From NCBI GenBank assembly GCA_017449265.1, contig JAFSJW010000049.1, positions 1 through 64,000 on the forward strand: a stretch of 64,000 bases of DNA, written 5' to 3'. Of the stretch, positions 44,976 to 52,618 are shown piece by piece; within the stretch, counting starts at the first letter, position 1; the number at the start of each line of letters is the position of its first letter. This stretch comes from Treponema sp. Lineage in GTDB: Bacteria; Spirochaetota; Spirochaetia; Treponematales; Treponemataceae. The notes beneath the pieces were generated by a model, which worked only from the letters and a program-made list of their open reading frames with translations, did not search any database and had not been told where the DNA came from. A program made the translations under genes and the position numbers.

Positions 44976-45015
44976 ATTCTGAGCGCAGTGAAAAGATTTT
45001 CGCTACGCTCAGAAT
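44976..45015. repeat. REP-like palindrome (ATTCTGAGCG type)
   Basis: ATTCTGAGCGcAGtGAAAA / TTTTCGcTaCGCTCAGAAT imperfect hairpin between the AlkD-like gene and the ABC ATPase. ATTCTGAACGAA and CGTTACGCTCAAT near 8940-9000 recall it. Confidence 0.65.
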
Positions 45016-45023
45016 AACGGTTG

Positions 45024-45818
45024 CTAATTCAGGATCATACGGTCATTAAAATCGCCATCAATTCCCGCCGAGCCGAATTTTTTGAGCAAATCCTCGACTT
45101 TAAGGTTTTTCTTTTCTTCGCCGCGAACATCGAAAATAATACGACCTTCGCGCATCATAATAAGTCGGTTTCCGTAGTGAATTGCGTTTTTCATGTTGTG
45201 CGTTACCATGAACGCAGAAAGATTATCCGCCTTTATGAACTGCTCCGTAAGCTCAAGAACCTTTTTTGCCGTTTTTGGGTCAAGGGCTGCTGTATGCTCG
45301 TCGAGCAAAAGAAGCCGTGGTTTTTGGAGCGTTGCCATAAGCAGGGTGAGAGCCTGCCTCTGACCGCCGGAAAGAAGCCCGACTTTGCTTGTCATTCGGT
45401 TTTCAAGCCCCAAATCAAGGAGCGCGAGCTTCTCGCGGTACAGTTTCCGCTCCGACTGATGAATTCCCCAGCTTAATCCGCGCTTTTTTCCGCGGCGCAT
45501 TGCAAGGGCAAGGTTCTCTTCAATCTGCATGTCGGCGGCAGTCCCGCGCATCGGGTCTTGGAACACGCGCCCGAGATACTTTGCGCGCAAATGCTCAGGT
45601 ACATTCGTCAAATCTATTCCGTCAAGAACGAGCGAGCCTGTATCAGCTGAATGAACTCCCGCAATAAGATTGAGCAGAGTGGATTTTCCGGCTCCATTTC
45701 CTCCGATTACGGTAACAAAATCGCCGTCCTGCATCTCAAAATCTATGCCTTTGAGTGCAATCCTCTCTGTGATTTTCCCAGGATTGAATGTTTTAGAAAT
45801 ATTTGTCAATTTAAGCAT
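45024..45818 (-). CDS. ABC transporter ATP-binding protein, TrpY/Z-type (264 aa)
   Basis: Cytosolic ATPase. Walker A GGNGAGKSTLLNL, signature LLSGGQRQALTLL, Walker B LLLLDEHTAALDPKT, then His in VTHNM. The GGNGAGKST...HSADTGSLVLDGIDLTNVPEHLRAKYLGRVFQDP context is typical for importers with PF04392 binding proteins. Adjacent upstream is its permease; binding protein likely the one at 37163. Start at 45818 with AGGAG 9 nt upstream (45824 is closer than usual). Confidence 0.88.
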   Translation of the reverse strand: MLKLTNISKTFNPGKITERIALKGIDFEMQDGDFVTVIGGNGAGKSTLLNLIAGVHSADTGSLVLDGIDLTNVPEHLRAKYLGRVFQDPMRGTAADMQIEENLALAMRRGKKRGLSWGIHQSERKLYREKLALLDLGLENRMTSKVGLLSGGQRQALTLLMATLQKPRLLLLDEHTAALDPKTAKKVLELTEQFIKADNLSAFMVTHNMKNAIHYGNRLIMMREGRIIFDVRGEEKKNLKVEDLLKKFGSAGIDGDFNDRMILN

Positions 45819-45833
45819 ATTCATTCGCTCCTG

Positions 45834-46763
45834 TTATTTTTTGTTGATTTCGGCAATTTTTGCTGCCAGTGCTGCCATCCGTTTCTTACGTGATATGCGG
45901 TCACGAATGACGGGCATAGAAAGCGCGAACACAACGATGACCGCTGTGAGAAGCTTTAAGTCAGATGATTTTAGTCCGAGCTGAAGAACGATTGCTATAA
46001 TGATGCGATAGACAATAGAGCCGAACACTACCGAAATGAGCGTCCACCAGAAACCAAAATGCTTTCCGAGAAGAACTTCGCCTATAATGATTGACGCAAG
46101 CCCTATAACGATAGTTCCTGTTCCCATTCCTGCATCCGCATAGCCTTGTCCCTGAGCGACGAGCGCGCCTGAAAGTGCAACAAGCCCGTTTGAAAAAGCA
46201 AGACCAAGAATTTTCATGTGGTCAGTATTAACACCAAGTGCGCGAATCATGTCTTCGTTGCAGCCTGTGGCGCGCATTACGCTTCCAATTTCAGTTCCAA
46301 AAAACCAGTACATTGCCGCAATCAGAACTGTAACGAAAATTAAACCTACTGCAAGACCTGCTGAAGTTGTAGACATTTGAAATTTGTCGCAGAAGAACAA
46401 CATAACAGTATCACAGCCAAGAAGCGGTGTGTTTGACTTTCCCATAATCCGTAAATTTACGGAATAAAGCGCAATCATTGTAAGGATAGATGCAAGCAGG
46501 ACATTTATTTTTATCTTCGTATGAATAAGCCCCGTCACAACGCCTGTAACCATGCCCGCAAGGAACGCCACAAGCAGTGAAAGCAGCGGGTTCATTCCGT
46601 GCATGATAAGAACTCCAGTGACAGCTCCTCCGGTAGCAAAACTTCCGTCTACCGTCAAATCTGCAATGCCAAGAACTCTGAATGTAAGGTACAAGCCCAG
46701 CGCCATAACGCCCCACAGGATGCCCTGCGAAACTGCACCGTGCATGGCAAGTAGAATACCCAT
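45834..46763 (-). CDS. ABC transporter permease, LivH/TrpY-like (309 aa)
   Basis: Integral membrane protein of about eight helices. Opens MGILLAMHGAVSQGILWGVMALGLYLTFRVLGIADLTVDGSFATGGAV, the usual start of permeases paired with TrpX-like receptors; the EAA-like loop lies around VMRATGCNEDMIRALGVNTDHMKILGLAFSNGLVALSG. Sits 15 nt before the ATPase gene, so cotranscribed. Substrate as for the TrpX-like protein, by inference. Confidence 0.88.
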   Translation of the reverse strand: MGILLAMHGAVSQGILWGVMALGLYLTFRVLGIADLTVDGSFATGGAVTGVLIMHGMNPLLSLLVAFLAGMVTGVVTGLIHTKIKINVLLASILTMIALYSVNLRIMGKSNTPLLGCDTVMLFFCDKFQMSTTSAGLAVGLIFVTVLIAAMYWFFGTEIGSVMRATGCNEDMIRALGVNTDHMKILGLAFSNGLVALSGALVAQGQGYADAGMGTGTIVIGLASIIIGEVLLGKHFGFWWTLISVVFGSIVYRIIIAIVLQLGLKSSDLKLLTAVIVVFALSMPVIRDRISRKKRMAALAAKIAEINKK

Positions 46764-46994
46764 TATTGAACTCCATAGAAAAAATTATGCTAAAAAGCAG
46801 CTTTCTATTATAATGCACATTTTAAAGAATTACAAACTAAATACGATATTGACACCACGGAAATCAATTTTGAAAAAAGGCTGTTTAATTTTTCCTGAAA
46901 AATTACAATTTCCACAAAGAATTATTGAAAATAAATGAGCTTTTATACAGAATTAATGAAGTCAAATTTATTTTGCAACTTTTAGGAGAAACTG

Positions 46995-48707
46995 ATGAAA
47001 AAATACATAAAACCTGCCGGACTTGCGCTGGCTTTTGCAATCGTTTCTATTTCATTTTTTGCATGCAGTAGGGCAAATGATGACAGCCTTAAACTGCGTA
47101 ATGTAGGTAAATATGAACAGACAATGACCAAAGATGCAGCCGTTCAGATGGAAAAAGAAATCGGCGCATTTGAAATTACTGCTGAGCAGAGGGAACTTGC
47201 AAAAGAAAATATTGGCGGTTATAAGGTTATTGATGCAGGCCGCGGTAATCCAAACTGGATTAACACAAAGGCCCGTTTTGCTTTTACCCGCTTTATGAAT
47301 TTTGCTCTTTCTGAATGTCAGCGCACTTTGAATAACGGTGATATGGCAGGTCATGCAGACAAAAGTGGTATTGGAGAACGCTTTGACAAGAGCATGAATC
47401 CCGCTGACAAAACAGATGCTTTCCTTATTAAGGCAATTGACTATTGTGTTAAGAATCTTAACATGAACAAAGATGAAATTGTCTATGAACTTGTATGCGG
47501 AATTATAGGAGACTTTTATCCAAGCCCCAGCCGCTGTCTAAAAAACACAGAAGTCATTTTAAATCATTATCTTGAGTCAGTTCTTTACAATGGAAAGAAA
47601 CTTGCAGACCAGACTTATGTTCTTCCTACAGAAGGAGGCTCTGCTGCCATGTGCTATATTTTCCATACTTTGAGCCACAACAAGCTTTTAAAGCCCGGCG
47701 ATAAAATTGCAATCGCAACTCCAATCTTTACTCCTTATCTTCAGATTCCAAGCGTAAACAATTATGGTCTTGTCTCAATTGATGTTGCAAGTGAAGATAA
47801 AACCAATTGGGACATTTCAGACAAAGAACTGGCAAAACTTGAATCTAAAGAAATCAAAGCCTTTTTCCTTGTAAATCCTTCAAATCCTGCTTCACACGCA
47901 CTTTCAGATGCAACTCTTAAAAAACTTGAAGAGGTTGTAAAAAAGAATCCGGACCTTATTATCCTTACCGATGATGTTTACGGAACTTTTGTTAATTCGT
48001 TTGAGACAGTTTATGCCCGCATTCCTTACAATACAATTCTGGTCTATTCTTACTCTAAACTTTACGGAGCAACAGGCTGGCGTATCGGATTGATTGCAAC
48101 AAATAAAGATAATGTTATGGATAAATTGCTTGCAAGACTTCCTGCAAAAGACAAGAATGAATTGAACAAAGAGTATTCAATCGTTACCGCAGAACCAGAG
48201 TCAATGAAATTCATAGACAGAGTTGCAGCAGACAGCCGCTCAATCGGTCTTTATCATACTAGCGGTTTAAGCACGCCTTCTCAGGTTTTTATGAGTTTGA
48301 TTGCCCTTACAAATCTTGTTGAAGGCGGAAAAGACCTTTATATTGAACAGTCTAACGAACTTGTTCGCCAGAGATATATTACTTTGATGAGCGAACTTCA
48401 CCTTGAAGCAGATGCATCAGATGAGAACGCAAGCTACTACACCCTTATTAATGTCAACGATTTAATCAAACGGAATTATGATGAGAAATTTGCAAGCTGG
48501 AAAATTGCAAACAAAACTGATATTCAGTTCCTTAACGACCTTGCCAAGAAGAAAGGTGTCGTACTTATGTATGGACCAGGTTTCGATGCTCAGCCGGGAA
48601 CTGTAAGAATTTCTCTTGCCAATAATAATGAGGAAGATTACAAAGAGTTGGCCCGCAGACTTTTTGAACTCCTTGATGAATATCACAAAGAGTATATCGC
48701 TCAATAA
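46995..48707 (+). CDS. asdA: aspartate 4-decarboxylase with lipoprotein signal peptide (570 aa)
   Basis: PLP enzyme that converts aspartate to alanine and CO2, with associated aminotransferase activity. Family landmarks: NIGGYKVIDAGRGNPNWI, CGIIGDFYPSPSR, PTEGGSAAMCYIF, VNPSNPASHALSD, TDDVYGTFVNSF and SYSKLYGATGWRIG with the PLP Lys at residue ~355. Unexpectedly, it begins MKKYIKPAGLALAFAIVSIS with a lipobox FFAC (Cys24), predicting export and lipid anchoring, and is longer than usual (~530-545 aa). AGGAG is 6 nt upstream. By eye slightly more AT-rich than its neighbours. No aspartate:alanine antiporter gene nearby. Confidence 0.9.
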   Translation: MKKYIKPAGLALAFAIVSISFFACSRANDDSLKLRNVGKYEQTMTKDAAVQMEKEIGAFEITAEQRELAKENIGGYKVIDAGRGNPNWINTKARFAFTRFMNFALSECQRTLNNGDMAGHADKSGIGERFDKSMNPADKTDAFLIKAIDYCVKNLNMNKDEIVYELVCGIIGDFYPSPSRCLKNTEVILNHYLESVLYNGKKLADQTYVLPTEGGSAAMCYIFHTLSHNKLLKPGDKIAIATPIFTPYLQIPSVNNYGLVSIDVASEDKTNWDISDKELAKLESKEIKAFFLVNPSNPASHALSDATLKKLEEVVKKNPDLIILTDDVYGTFVNSFETVYARIPYNTILVYSYSKLYGATGWRIGLIATNKDNVMDKLLARLPAKDKNELNKEYSIVTAEPESMKFIDRVAADSRSIGLYHTSGLSTPSQVFMSLIALTNLVEGGKDLYIEQSNELVRQRYITLMSELHLEADASDENASYYTLINVNDLIKRNYDEKFASWKIANKTDIQFLNDLAKKKGVVLMYGPGFDAQPGTVRISLANNNEEDYKELARRLFELLDEYHKEYIAQ

Positions 48708-48750
48708 AGATATTTGAAACTGAAATGTGGATGTCTAGAGTGAAATGTAG

Positions 48751-48897
48751 CGCGAGCAGGCCAACAGCGTCTACAATTTGACTCTGCATGCCCCAATGCC
48801 TGATTTCACTGAGCTTGACAAGGAGTGTGCCGAATTCAAGGCTTGGATAACGGAAGAGCACAAAAAAAACAAACAGATTATGATGGAGGCTTTGTAA
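48751..48897 (+). pseudogene. unidentified C-terminal gene remnant (48 codons)
   Basis: An in-frame stretch beginning after a TAG and reading REQANSVYNLTLHAPMPDF then TELDKECAEFKAWITEEHKK... to a TAA, with no ATG/GTG near its beginning and no ribosome site. Composition looks protein-like (Glu/Lys-rich amphipathic helix). I do not recognise the parent. It is the likely leftover of a gene deleted between the decarboxylase and the tRNA. Confidence 0.4.
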
Positions 48898-48960
48898 AAA
48901 CTCGAAACTCGGACTAAATACTCTTATAGTCTAATATTAATTTCCCTATACAACTACTTA

Positions 48961-48990
48961 TTGACGAAAAAACTTATTTTCTGATATAAT
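48961..48990 (+). promoter_or_regulatory. promoter of tRNA-Ile(CAU)
   Basis: TTGACG, 18-bp spacer, TATAAT, 25 nt before the tRNA. Confidence 0.75.
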
Positions 48991-49015
48991 AAACACACTT
49001 CTTCATTGAAGTTTC

Positions 49016-49088
49016 GGGCCATTAGCTCAGCGGTTAGAGCAGAGGACTCATAATCCTTTGGTCCTTGGTTCAAATCCAAGATGGCCCA
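49016..49088 (+). tRNA. tRNA-Ile (anticodon CAU, lysidine type)
   Basis: Complete cloverleaf of 73 nt: acceptor GGGCCAT/ATGGCCC, D-arm GCTC...GAGC, anticodon stem GAGGA/TCCTT with loop CTCATAA, T-arm CTTGG-TTCAAAT-CCAAG. CCA is not encoded. The CAU anticodon fits Met or Ile2; GACTCATAATC followed by TTGGTC resembles E. coli ileX, so I favour the AUA-reading tRNA whose C34 is modified by TilS. Elongator Met is the alternative. Confidence 0.85.
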
Positions 49089-49265
49089 ATAGTTTCGTAG
49101 CGAAGTAATAATAAAATCATTCCCAATAGACCAAACAGTAGCGTAGCGGTCGCAAAGCTCAATTTAATCAATACATTAAATATATTCTCAGTATTTTTAT
49201 AAAAAATTTGCGTCCTTTTCAATCCTATGATATCCTTTAACATAAGATTAAAATCGGAGGAGCGA

Positions 49266-49853
49266 ATGAGAAAGTATTCTAAGTTAGCTATCGTTTTTTC
49301 CCACACTTCCCCAGATGAAGTGGAGTCAGGAACAACTATCCAACTGACGAACGGAACAGACACAATCGAAGTCTCGGATTTCGCGACGGCTCTGAAATTG
49401 TTGCCTCCAGGAAGCGAAGTTATGGTGATTGCAAGGGGAACAGTCGGGAATAACACCGTTCACAGCATCAGCCGCATAATAAACGAAAGCTCCCTGTTCG
49501 TTTTCCTTGACCTTTCCGAAGTCACCGAATGTTCCCATGTAGAAAACAGCCCGTTTGAAGGAAACACGCACCTTTCATCAATCAGCTTTCCGAACAATTT
49601 GATTTCGATAAATCCGAGGGCATTTGCTGGTTGCACGGCTTTGGAATCAGTTTATATCCCTAGTAAATGCATAAAAATTGGCGAGCAGGCTTTTGCGGGA
49701 TGCAAGAAACTAAAACATTTGGAATTTAGCGACTGCACTGGCTGGCATCTGAACGGAGTCCCAGTCGATGACTTGGAAGCACCATCGAAAAATCCTGAAA
49801 AATTCACCATTCCTAAAGGCAGCTATTATTCAAAAATGATTGAAAAAAACTGA
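49266..49853 (+). CDS. BspA-type leucine-rich-repeat protein (195 aa)
   Basis: Contains two to three LRR_5 (BspA/TpLRR) repeats: SSISFPNNLISINPRAFAGC and ESVYIPSKCIKIGEQAFAGC, then KLKHLEFSDC. The preceding ~100 residues (TIQLTNGTDTIEVSDFATAL, LPPGSEVMVIARG) are not recognised. No signal peptide, unlike surface BspA proteins of treponemes, so it is probably cytosolic or secreted by another route. GGAGG lies 5 nt before ATG 49266. Ends in KMIEKN without a sorting domain. Confidence 0.8.
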   Translation: MRKYSKLAIVFSHTSPDEVESGTTIQLTNGTDTIEVSDFATALKLLPPGSEVMVIARGTVGNNTVHSISRIINESSLFVFLDLSEVTECSHVENSPFEGNTHLSSISFPNNLISINPRAFAGCTALESVYIPSKCIKIGEQAFAGCKKLKHLEFSDCTGWHLNGVPVDDLEAPSKNPEKFTIPKGSYYSKMIEKN

Positions 49854-49871
49854 AATTGCTTGAGGAACAGA

Positions 49872-50792
49872 ATGAAAAACAAAAATCGTTTGCTGGCTCT
49901 TCTTTCACTGAGCTTGATTTTTCTCCCATCATGCGGAAACAAATTAAAACAGAACTCTAAGTCTTATGCTGCCGCTGAATTTCAGCTGGATGAAGCTTCT
50001 GGCTCAATTGCCACCGAGTCAAAAAGCGCAGGATTTTCTTCTGCGTCCGCAAAACAGAAAGCATCTCCGGATAGAATACAACCAAAAGAATCAGGCGCAC
50101 AGGAATACGAGCGCAAACTTATAAGAACGGGCGAAGTGAGCATACAAGTCCAAAGTCTTTCGGACACGCGCACGGCAACAGAAAGCTGGGTAAAATCATT
50201 CGGCGGCTATATCTCAAACTCATCCGAAACAAGCCGCAGCTTGTCGATTACAGTCCGCATTCCTTCCGCAAATTTTGATGATGCAATGAGCCAGGCAAGC
50301 GGAATGGGAAAGCTTGTGAACAAGCAGATAAACAGCAATGATGTTACGGAGCAGTTCTACGATTTGCAAGGACGAATCGCAACCAAGCAGATTCTTCTTG
50401 AACGATACCAGAATTATCTTCGGGAAGCAACGAAGATAAATGACATCCTTGATGTTGAGGCAAGAATAAATGAAGTCACTTCGGATTTGGAAAGTATGCG
50501 CGGAAGAATGAACAGGCTTTCGTCTCAGATTGATTTCTCTACAATCCATATCTCCGCTTCTTTGCCGCCAAAACAAACTGAGCAGGGCTTTGTTCTTCCT
50601 GACACAAAATCTCAGTTCATCACTCTGATAGGAAACATCGCAGGCTTTTTCAACGCGCTTTTGTTTATTGTGCTTTACATTGCTATATTCAGTGTTCCAA
50701 TCGTTCTGCTCGCAGCTGTTTTCTGGTGGCTTACATTCGGAAAAATCGGGCTTGTCCGTAAGCTCTTTTCACGAATTTCAAAAAAAGACTAA
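49872..50792 (+). CDS. DUF4349 lipoprotein (306 aa)
   Basis: Lipoprotein signal with lipobox LPSC, a Ser/Ala-rich linker (~25-80), then the DUF4349 region: RKLIRTGEVSIQVQSLSDT, WVKSFGGYISNSSE, ITVRIPSANFDDAM, LVNKQINSNDVTEQFYDLQGRI, then a coiled coil (NDILDVEARINEVTSDLESM) and a C-terminal membrane helix (FFNALLFIVLYIAIFSVPIVLL). Both a lipid anchor and a transmembrane segment are present, as in this family. Function unknown; starts 18 nt after the LRR gene. Confidence 0.87.
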   Translation: MKNKNRLLALLSLSLIFLPSCGNKLKQNSKSYAAAEFQLDEASGSIATESKSAGFSSASAKQKASPDRIQPKESGAQEYERKLIRTGEVSIQVQSLSDTRTATESWVKSFGGYISNSSETSRSLSITVRIPSANFDDAMSQASGMGKLVNKQINSNDVTEQFYDLQGRIATKQILLERYQNYLREATKINDILDVEARINEVTSDLESMRGRMNRLSSQIDFSTIHISASLPPKQTEQGFVLPDTKSQFITLIGNIAGFFNALLFIVLYIAIFSVPIVLLAAVFWWLTFGKIGLVRKLFSRISKKD

Positions 50793-50836
50793 AATCAGTA
50801 TTATGTACTAGACTGTCTGGAAAACTCTGATTCTCG

Positions 50837-51171
50837 ATGAAAATCCAATTTTGGACGGTTTTAATGATTCTGGGGGTTTTTGCACCGTCGGTCAGCTGGC
50901 TTTCTATTTTCGGAACTTTATTCGTCAACGCTCTCAAAGCAATCGCACCTATCCTTGTATTCGCGCTCGTTTCATAAAACTTGGTCTTGACGAGAATATG
51001 TATTCTGTATCGATTCCGCTCGGAGCCACAATCAATATGGACGGCGCGGCAATCACAATAGCGGTAATGACTTTGGCAGCCGTAAACACACTTGGAATTC
51101 ATGTTGATATTCCGACTGCCGATTATTATTCGTGGAAAAAGAATGGAAAATCTCTTCCGAAAAAATTTTAA
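50837..51171 (+). pseudogene. wrecked dicarboxylate/amino-acid:cation symporter (SstT/GltP-like)
   Basis: Two fragments of one transporter family member. Part 1 (50837-50977): [20 protein letters not shown] plus [23 protein letters not shown], then stop. Part 2, another frame (about 50980-51171): [20 protein letters not shown] plus [20 protein letters not shown], then a non-family tail [11 protein letters not shown]. The [13 protein letters not shown] motif is diagnostic. Around 200 residues between the fragments and the end of the protein are missing, so this cannot be functional. Confidence 0.85.
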
Positions 51172-51187
51172 TTAATCACAGGAAAAT

Positions 51188-52009
51188 ATGGAAAAACTCG
51201 ATATTAAACTTATTGCTTTTGATTTGGACGATACTCTTCTCAACGACGAGCGACAGATTTCAGATGAGAATGTTGCCGCACTCCGCGAATGTGCCAGAAA
51301 GGGAATTTACATAGTGCTTTGCTCAGGAAGGGCTGAGGATGCGATTCTTCCTTTTGTGAGGCGGCTTGAGATTGCCGGAAGCCAGGCTGGTCGCTTCATC
51401 ATCGCGATAAACGGCTGCTCGATTTTTGATTTGCACAAAAGACAGCAGATTTTTTGCCGTCTGGTCGAAAGCGATGTCCTTACCCGCACGAACGAAATTG
51501 CTGAAAGTTGGGGGCTAACGAGCGAAGTCTACACGGCAGACACAATCTATTATAAGGAAGAAAATTATTGGACGCGCCTTGACATAGAACTTTGTGGGCT
51601 CAAAGGCGTTGTCGTTCCCGATTACGATGATTTCATCAAAAAAGGGTTCACGAAGATGCTGATTCCGGGGGAACCTGAGGTGCTTCAAAAATTACAGAAA
51701 GTTCTTCGCGCCGAATTCGGGGAGCGTGCTGTAATTTTCACAAGCAAGCCCTATTTTCTAGAAATTCTTCCGCCAGACTGCGGCAAGGGCGAGGCTGTCA
51801 CATGGCTTGCAAATGAGCTTGATATTCCAATCGAAAAGACGATGGGCTTCGGGGACAGCATGAACGATGAGAGCCTTATCAAAATGGCAGGGTACGGGGT
51901 AGCTATGTTGAATGGACTTGAAGAAATCAAGAAAATCGCGGATTTCGTCACCGAAAAAAACAATAATGACAGCGGAGTTGCCGATTTTATCAAAAAACAC
52001 ATTCTTTAA
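51188..52009 (+). CDS. Cof-type HAD-superfamily phosphatase (273 aa)
   Basis: Cytosolic phosphatase, likely for sugar phosphates, FMN/PLP or similar. Motif I FDLDDTLLND, motif II VLCSGRAEDA, cap domain of the IIB type (residues ~85-190), motif III Lys near GKGEAVTWLANELDI, motif IV GFGDSMNDESLIKMAGYGVAM. Follows the symporter remnant by 16 nt; AGGAAAAT precedes its ATG. Terminated by the hairpin at 52011. Confidence 0.9.
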   Translation: MEKLDIKLIAFDLDDTLLNDERQISDENVAALRECARKGIYIVLCSGRAEDAILPFVRRLEIAGSQAGRFIIAINGCSIFDLHKRQQIFCRLVESDVLTRTNEIAESWGLTSEVYTADTIYYKEENYWTRLDIELCGLKGVVVPDYDDFIKKGFTKMLIPGEPEVLQKLQKVLRAEFGERAVIFTSKPYFLEILPPDCGKGEAVTWLANELDIPIEKTMGFGDSMNDESLIKMAGYGVAMLNGLEEIKKIADFVTEKNNNDSGVADFIKKHIL

Positions 52010-52010
52010 A

Positions 52011-52052
52011 GGCTGTTCTCAGAGTAAAATTTTCGAGCAGCCATAATTTTTT
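52011..52052 (+). terminator. terminator (palindrome family) of the HAD gene
   Basis: GGCTGTTC...GAGCAGCC stem then ATAATTTTTTTTT. Confidence 0.75.
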
Positions 52053-52081
52053 TTTCTTTCCGATTTTTTTTGCCAACGCTA

Positions 52082-52113
52082 TTGATTGTTACTCAAAACT
52101 AATATATATTAGT
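52082..52113 (+). promoter_or_regulatory. feo promoter with palindromic metal-regulator operator
   Basis: TTGATT, 17-bp spacer, TATATT (52105-52110). A perfect 16-bp palindrome ACTAATATATATTAGT (52098-52113) covers the -10; TTAGCTAGTTACTAAGAACTAA follows in two overlapping imperfect copies. TTAG...CTAA spacing suggests a DtxR/TroR-like iron repressor rather than a classical Fur box, by comparison with DtxR-type sites. Confidence 0.6.
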
Positions 52114-52149
52114 CTTAGCTAGTTACTAAGAACTAACAGGAAATAGCTT

Positions 52150-52365
52150 ATGATACCAATAGTTTATTCTGACAAAGGCGTTCCACTTATAATCAAAAAA
52201 ATCGGCGGAAGCGAAGAAGTCCGCCATCATCTTGCAAACCTCGGCTTTACAGTTGGAGGTACGGTCACAGTCGTCAATTCACTCAACGGAAATTTAATCG
52301 TCAAAGTTAAAGAATCCCGCATTGCTATCAATGAAGAGATGGCAAGAAAAATCATGGTCCAATAG
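52150..52365 (+). CDS. feoA: FeoA-domain protein 1 (71 aa)
   Basis: SH3-like cytosolic partner of the ferrous-iron transporter. GVPLIIKKIGGSEEVRHHLANLG and GGTVTVVNSLNGNLIVKVKE are FeoA landmarks, ending ESRIAINEEMARKIMVQ. First gene of the feo operon, behind the palindromic operator. It differs a good deal from the second FeoA, so each may have its own role. Confidence 0.92.
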   Translation: MIPIVYSDKGVPLIIKKIGGSEEVRHHLANLGFTVGGTVTVVNSLNGNLIVKVKESRIAINEEMARKIMVQ

Positions 52366-52385
52366 TCAAAAAAGGAGCAAAGAAT

Positions 52386-52607
52386 ATGAAAACATTGCGT
52401 GAAGCAAAAATAGGCGAGACAGTCAAAGTTGTCAAGCTGACAGGCGTTGGTGCGGTCAAACGCAGAATCATGGATATGGGCGTTACGAAAGGCGTTGAGA
52501 TTTTCGTGCGAAAAGTAGCCCCCCTTGGAGATCCAATCGAAGTGACAGTTCGTGGTTACGAGCTTTCTTTACGAAAAGCCGATGCGGAAATGATTGAAGT
52601 TGAGTAG
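52386..52607 (+). CDS. feoA: FeoA-domain protein 2 (73 aa)
   Basis: Second FeoA: MKTLREAKIGETVKVVKLTG, then RRIMDMGVTKGVEIFVRKVAPLGDPIEVTVRGYELSLRK. This is the more canonical of the pair (GDPIEV...GYELSLRKADA). GGAGC precedes its start, 20 nt after feoA1 and 11 nt before feoB. Confidence 0.93.
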   Translation: MKTLREAKIGETVKVVKLTGVGAVKRRIMDMGVTKGVEIFVRKVAPLGDPIEVTVRGYELSLRKADAEMIEVE

Positions 52608-52618
52608 GAGAATTTAAA

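Noticed and set aside
49016..49088. Elongator tRNA-Met
   Set aside because: Anticodon CAU allows it, but the anticodon-arm context resembles the ileX-type tRNA-Ile2 better; TilS-dependence not provable from sequence.
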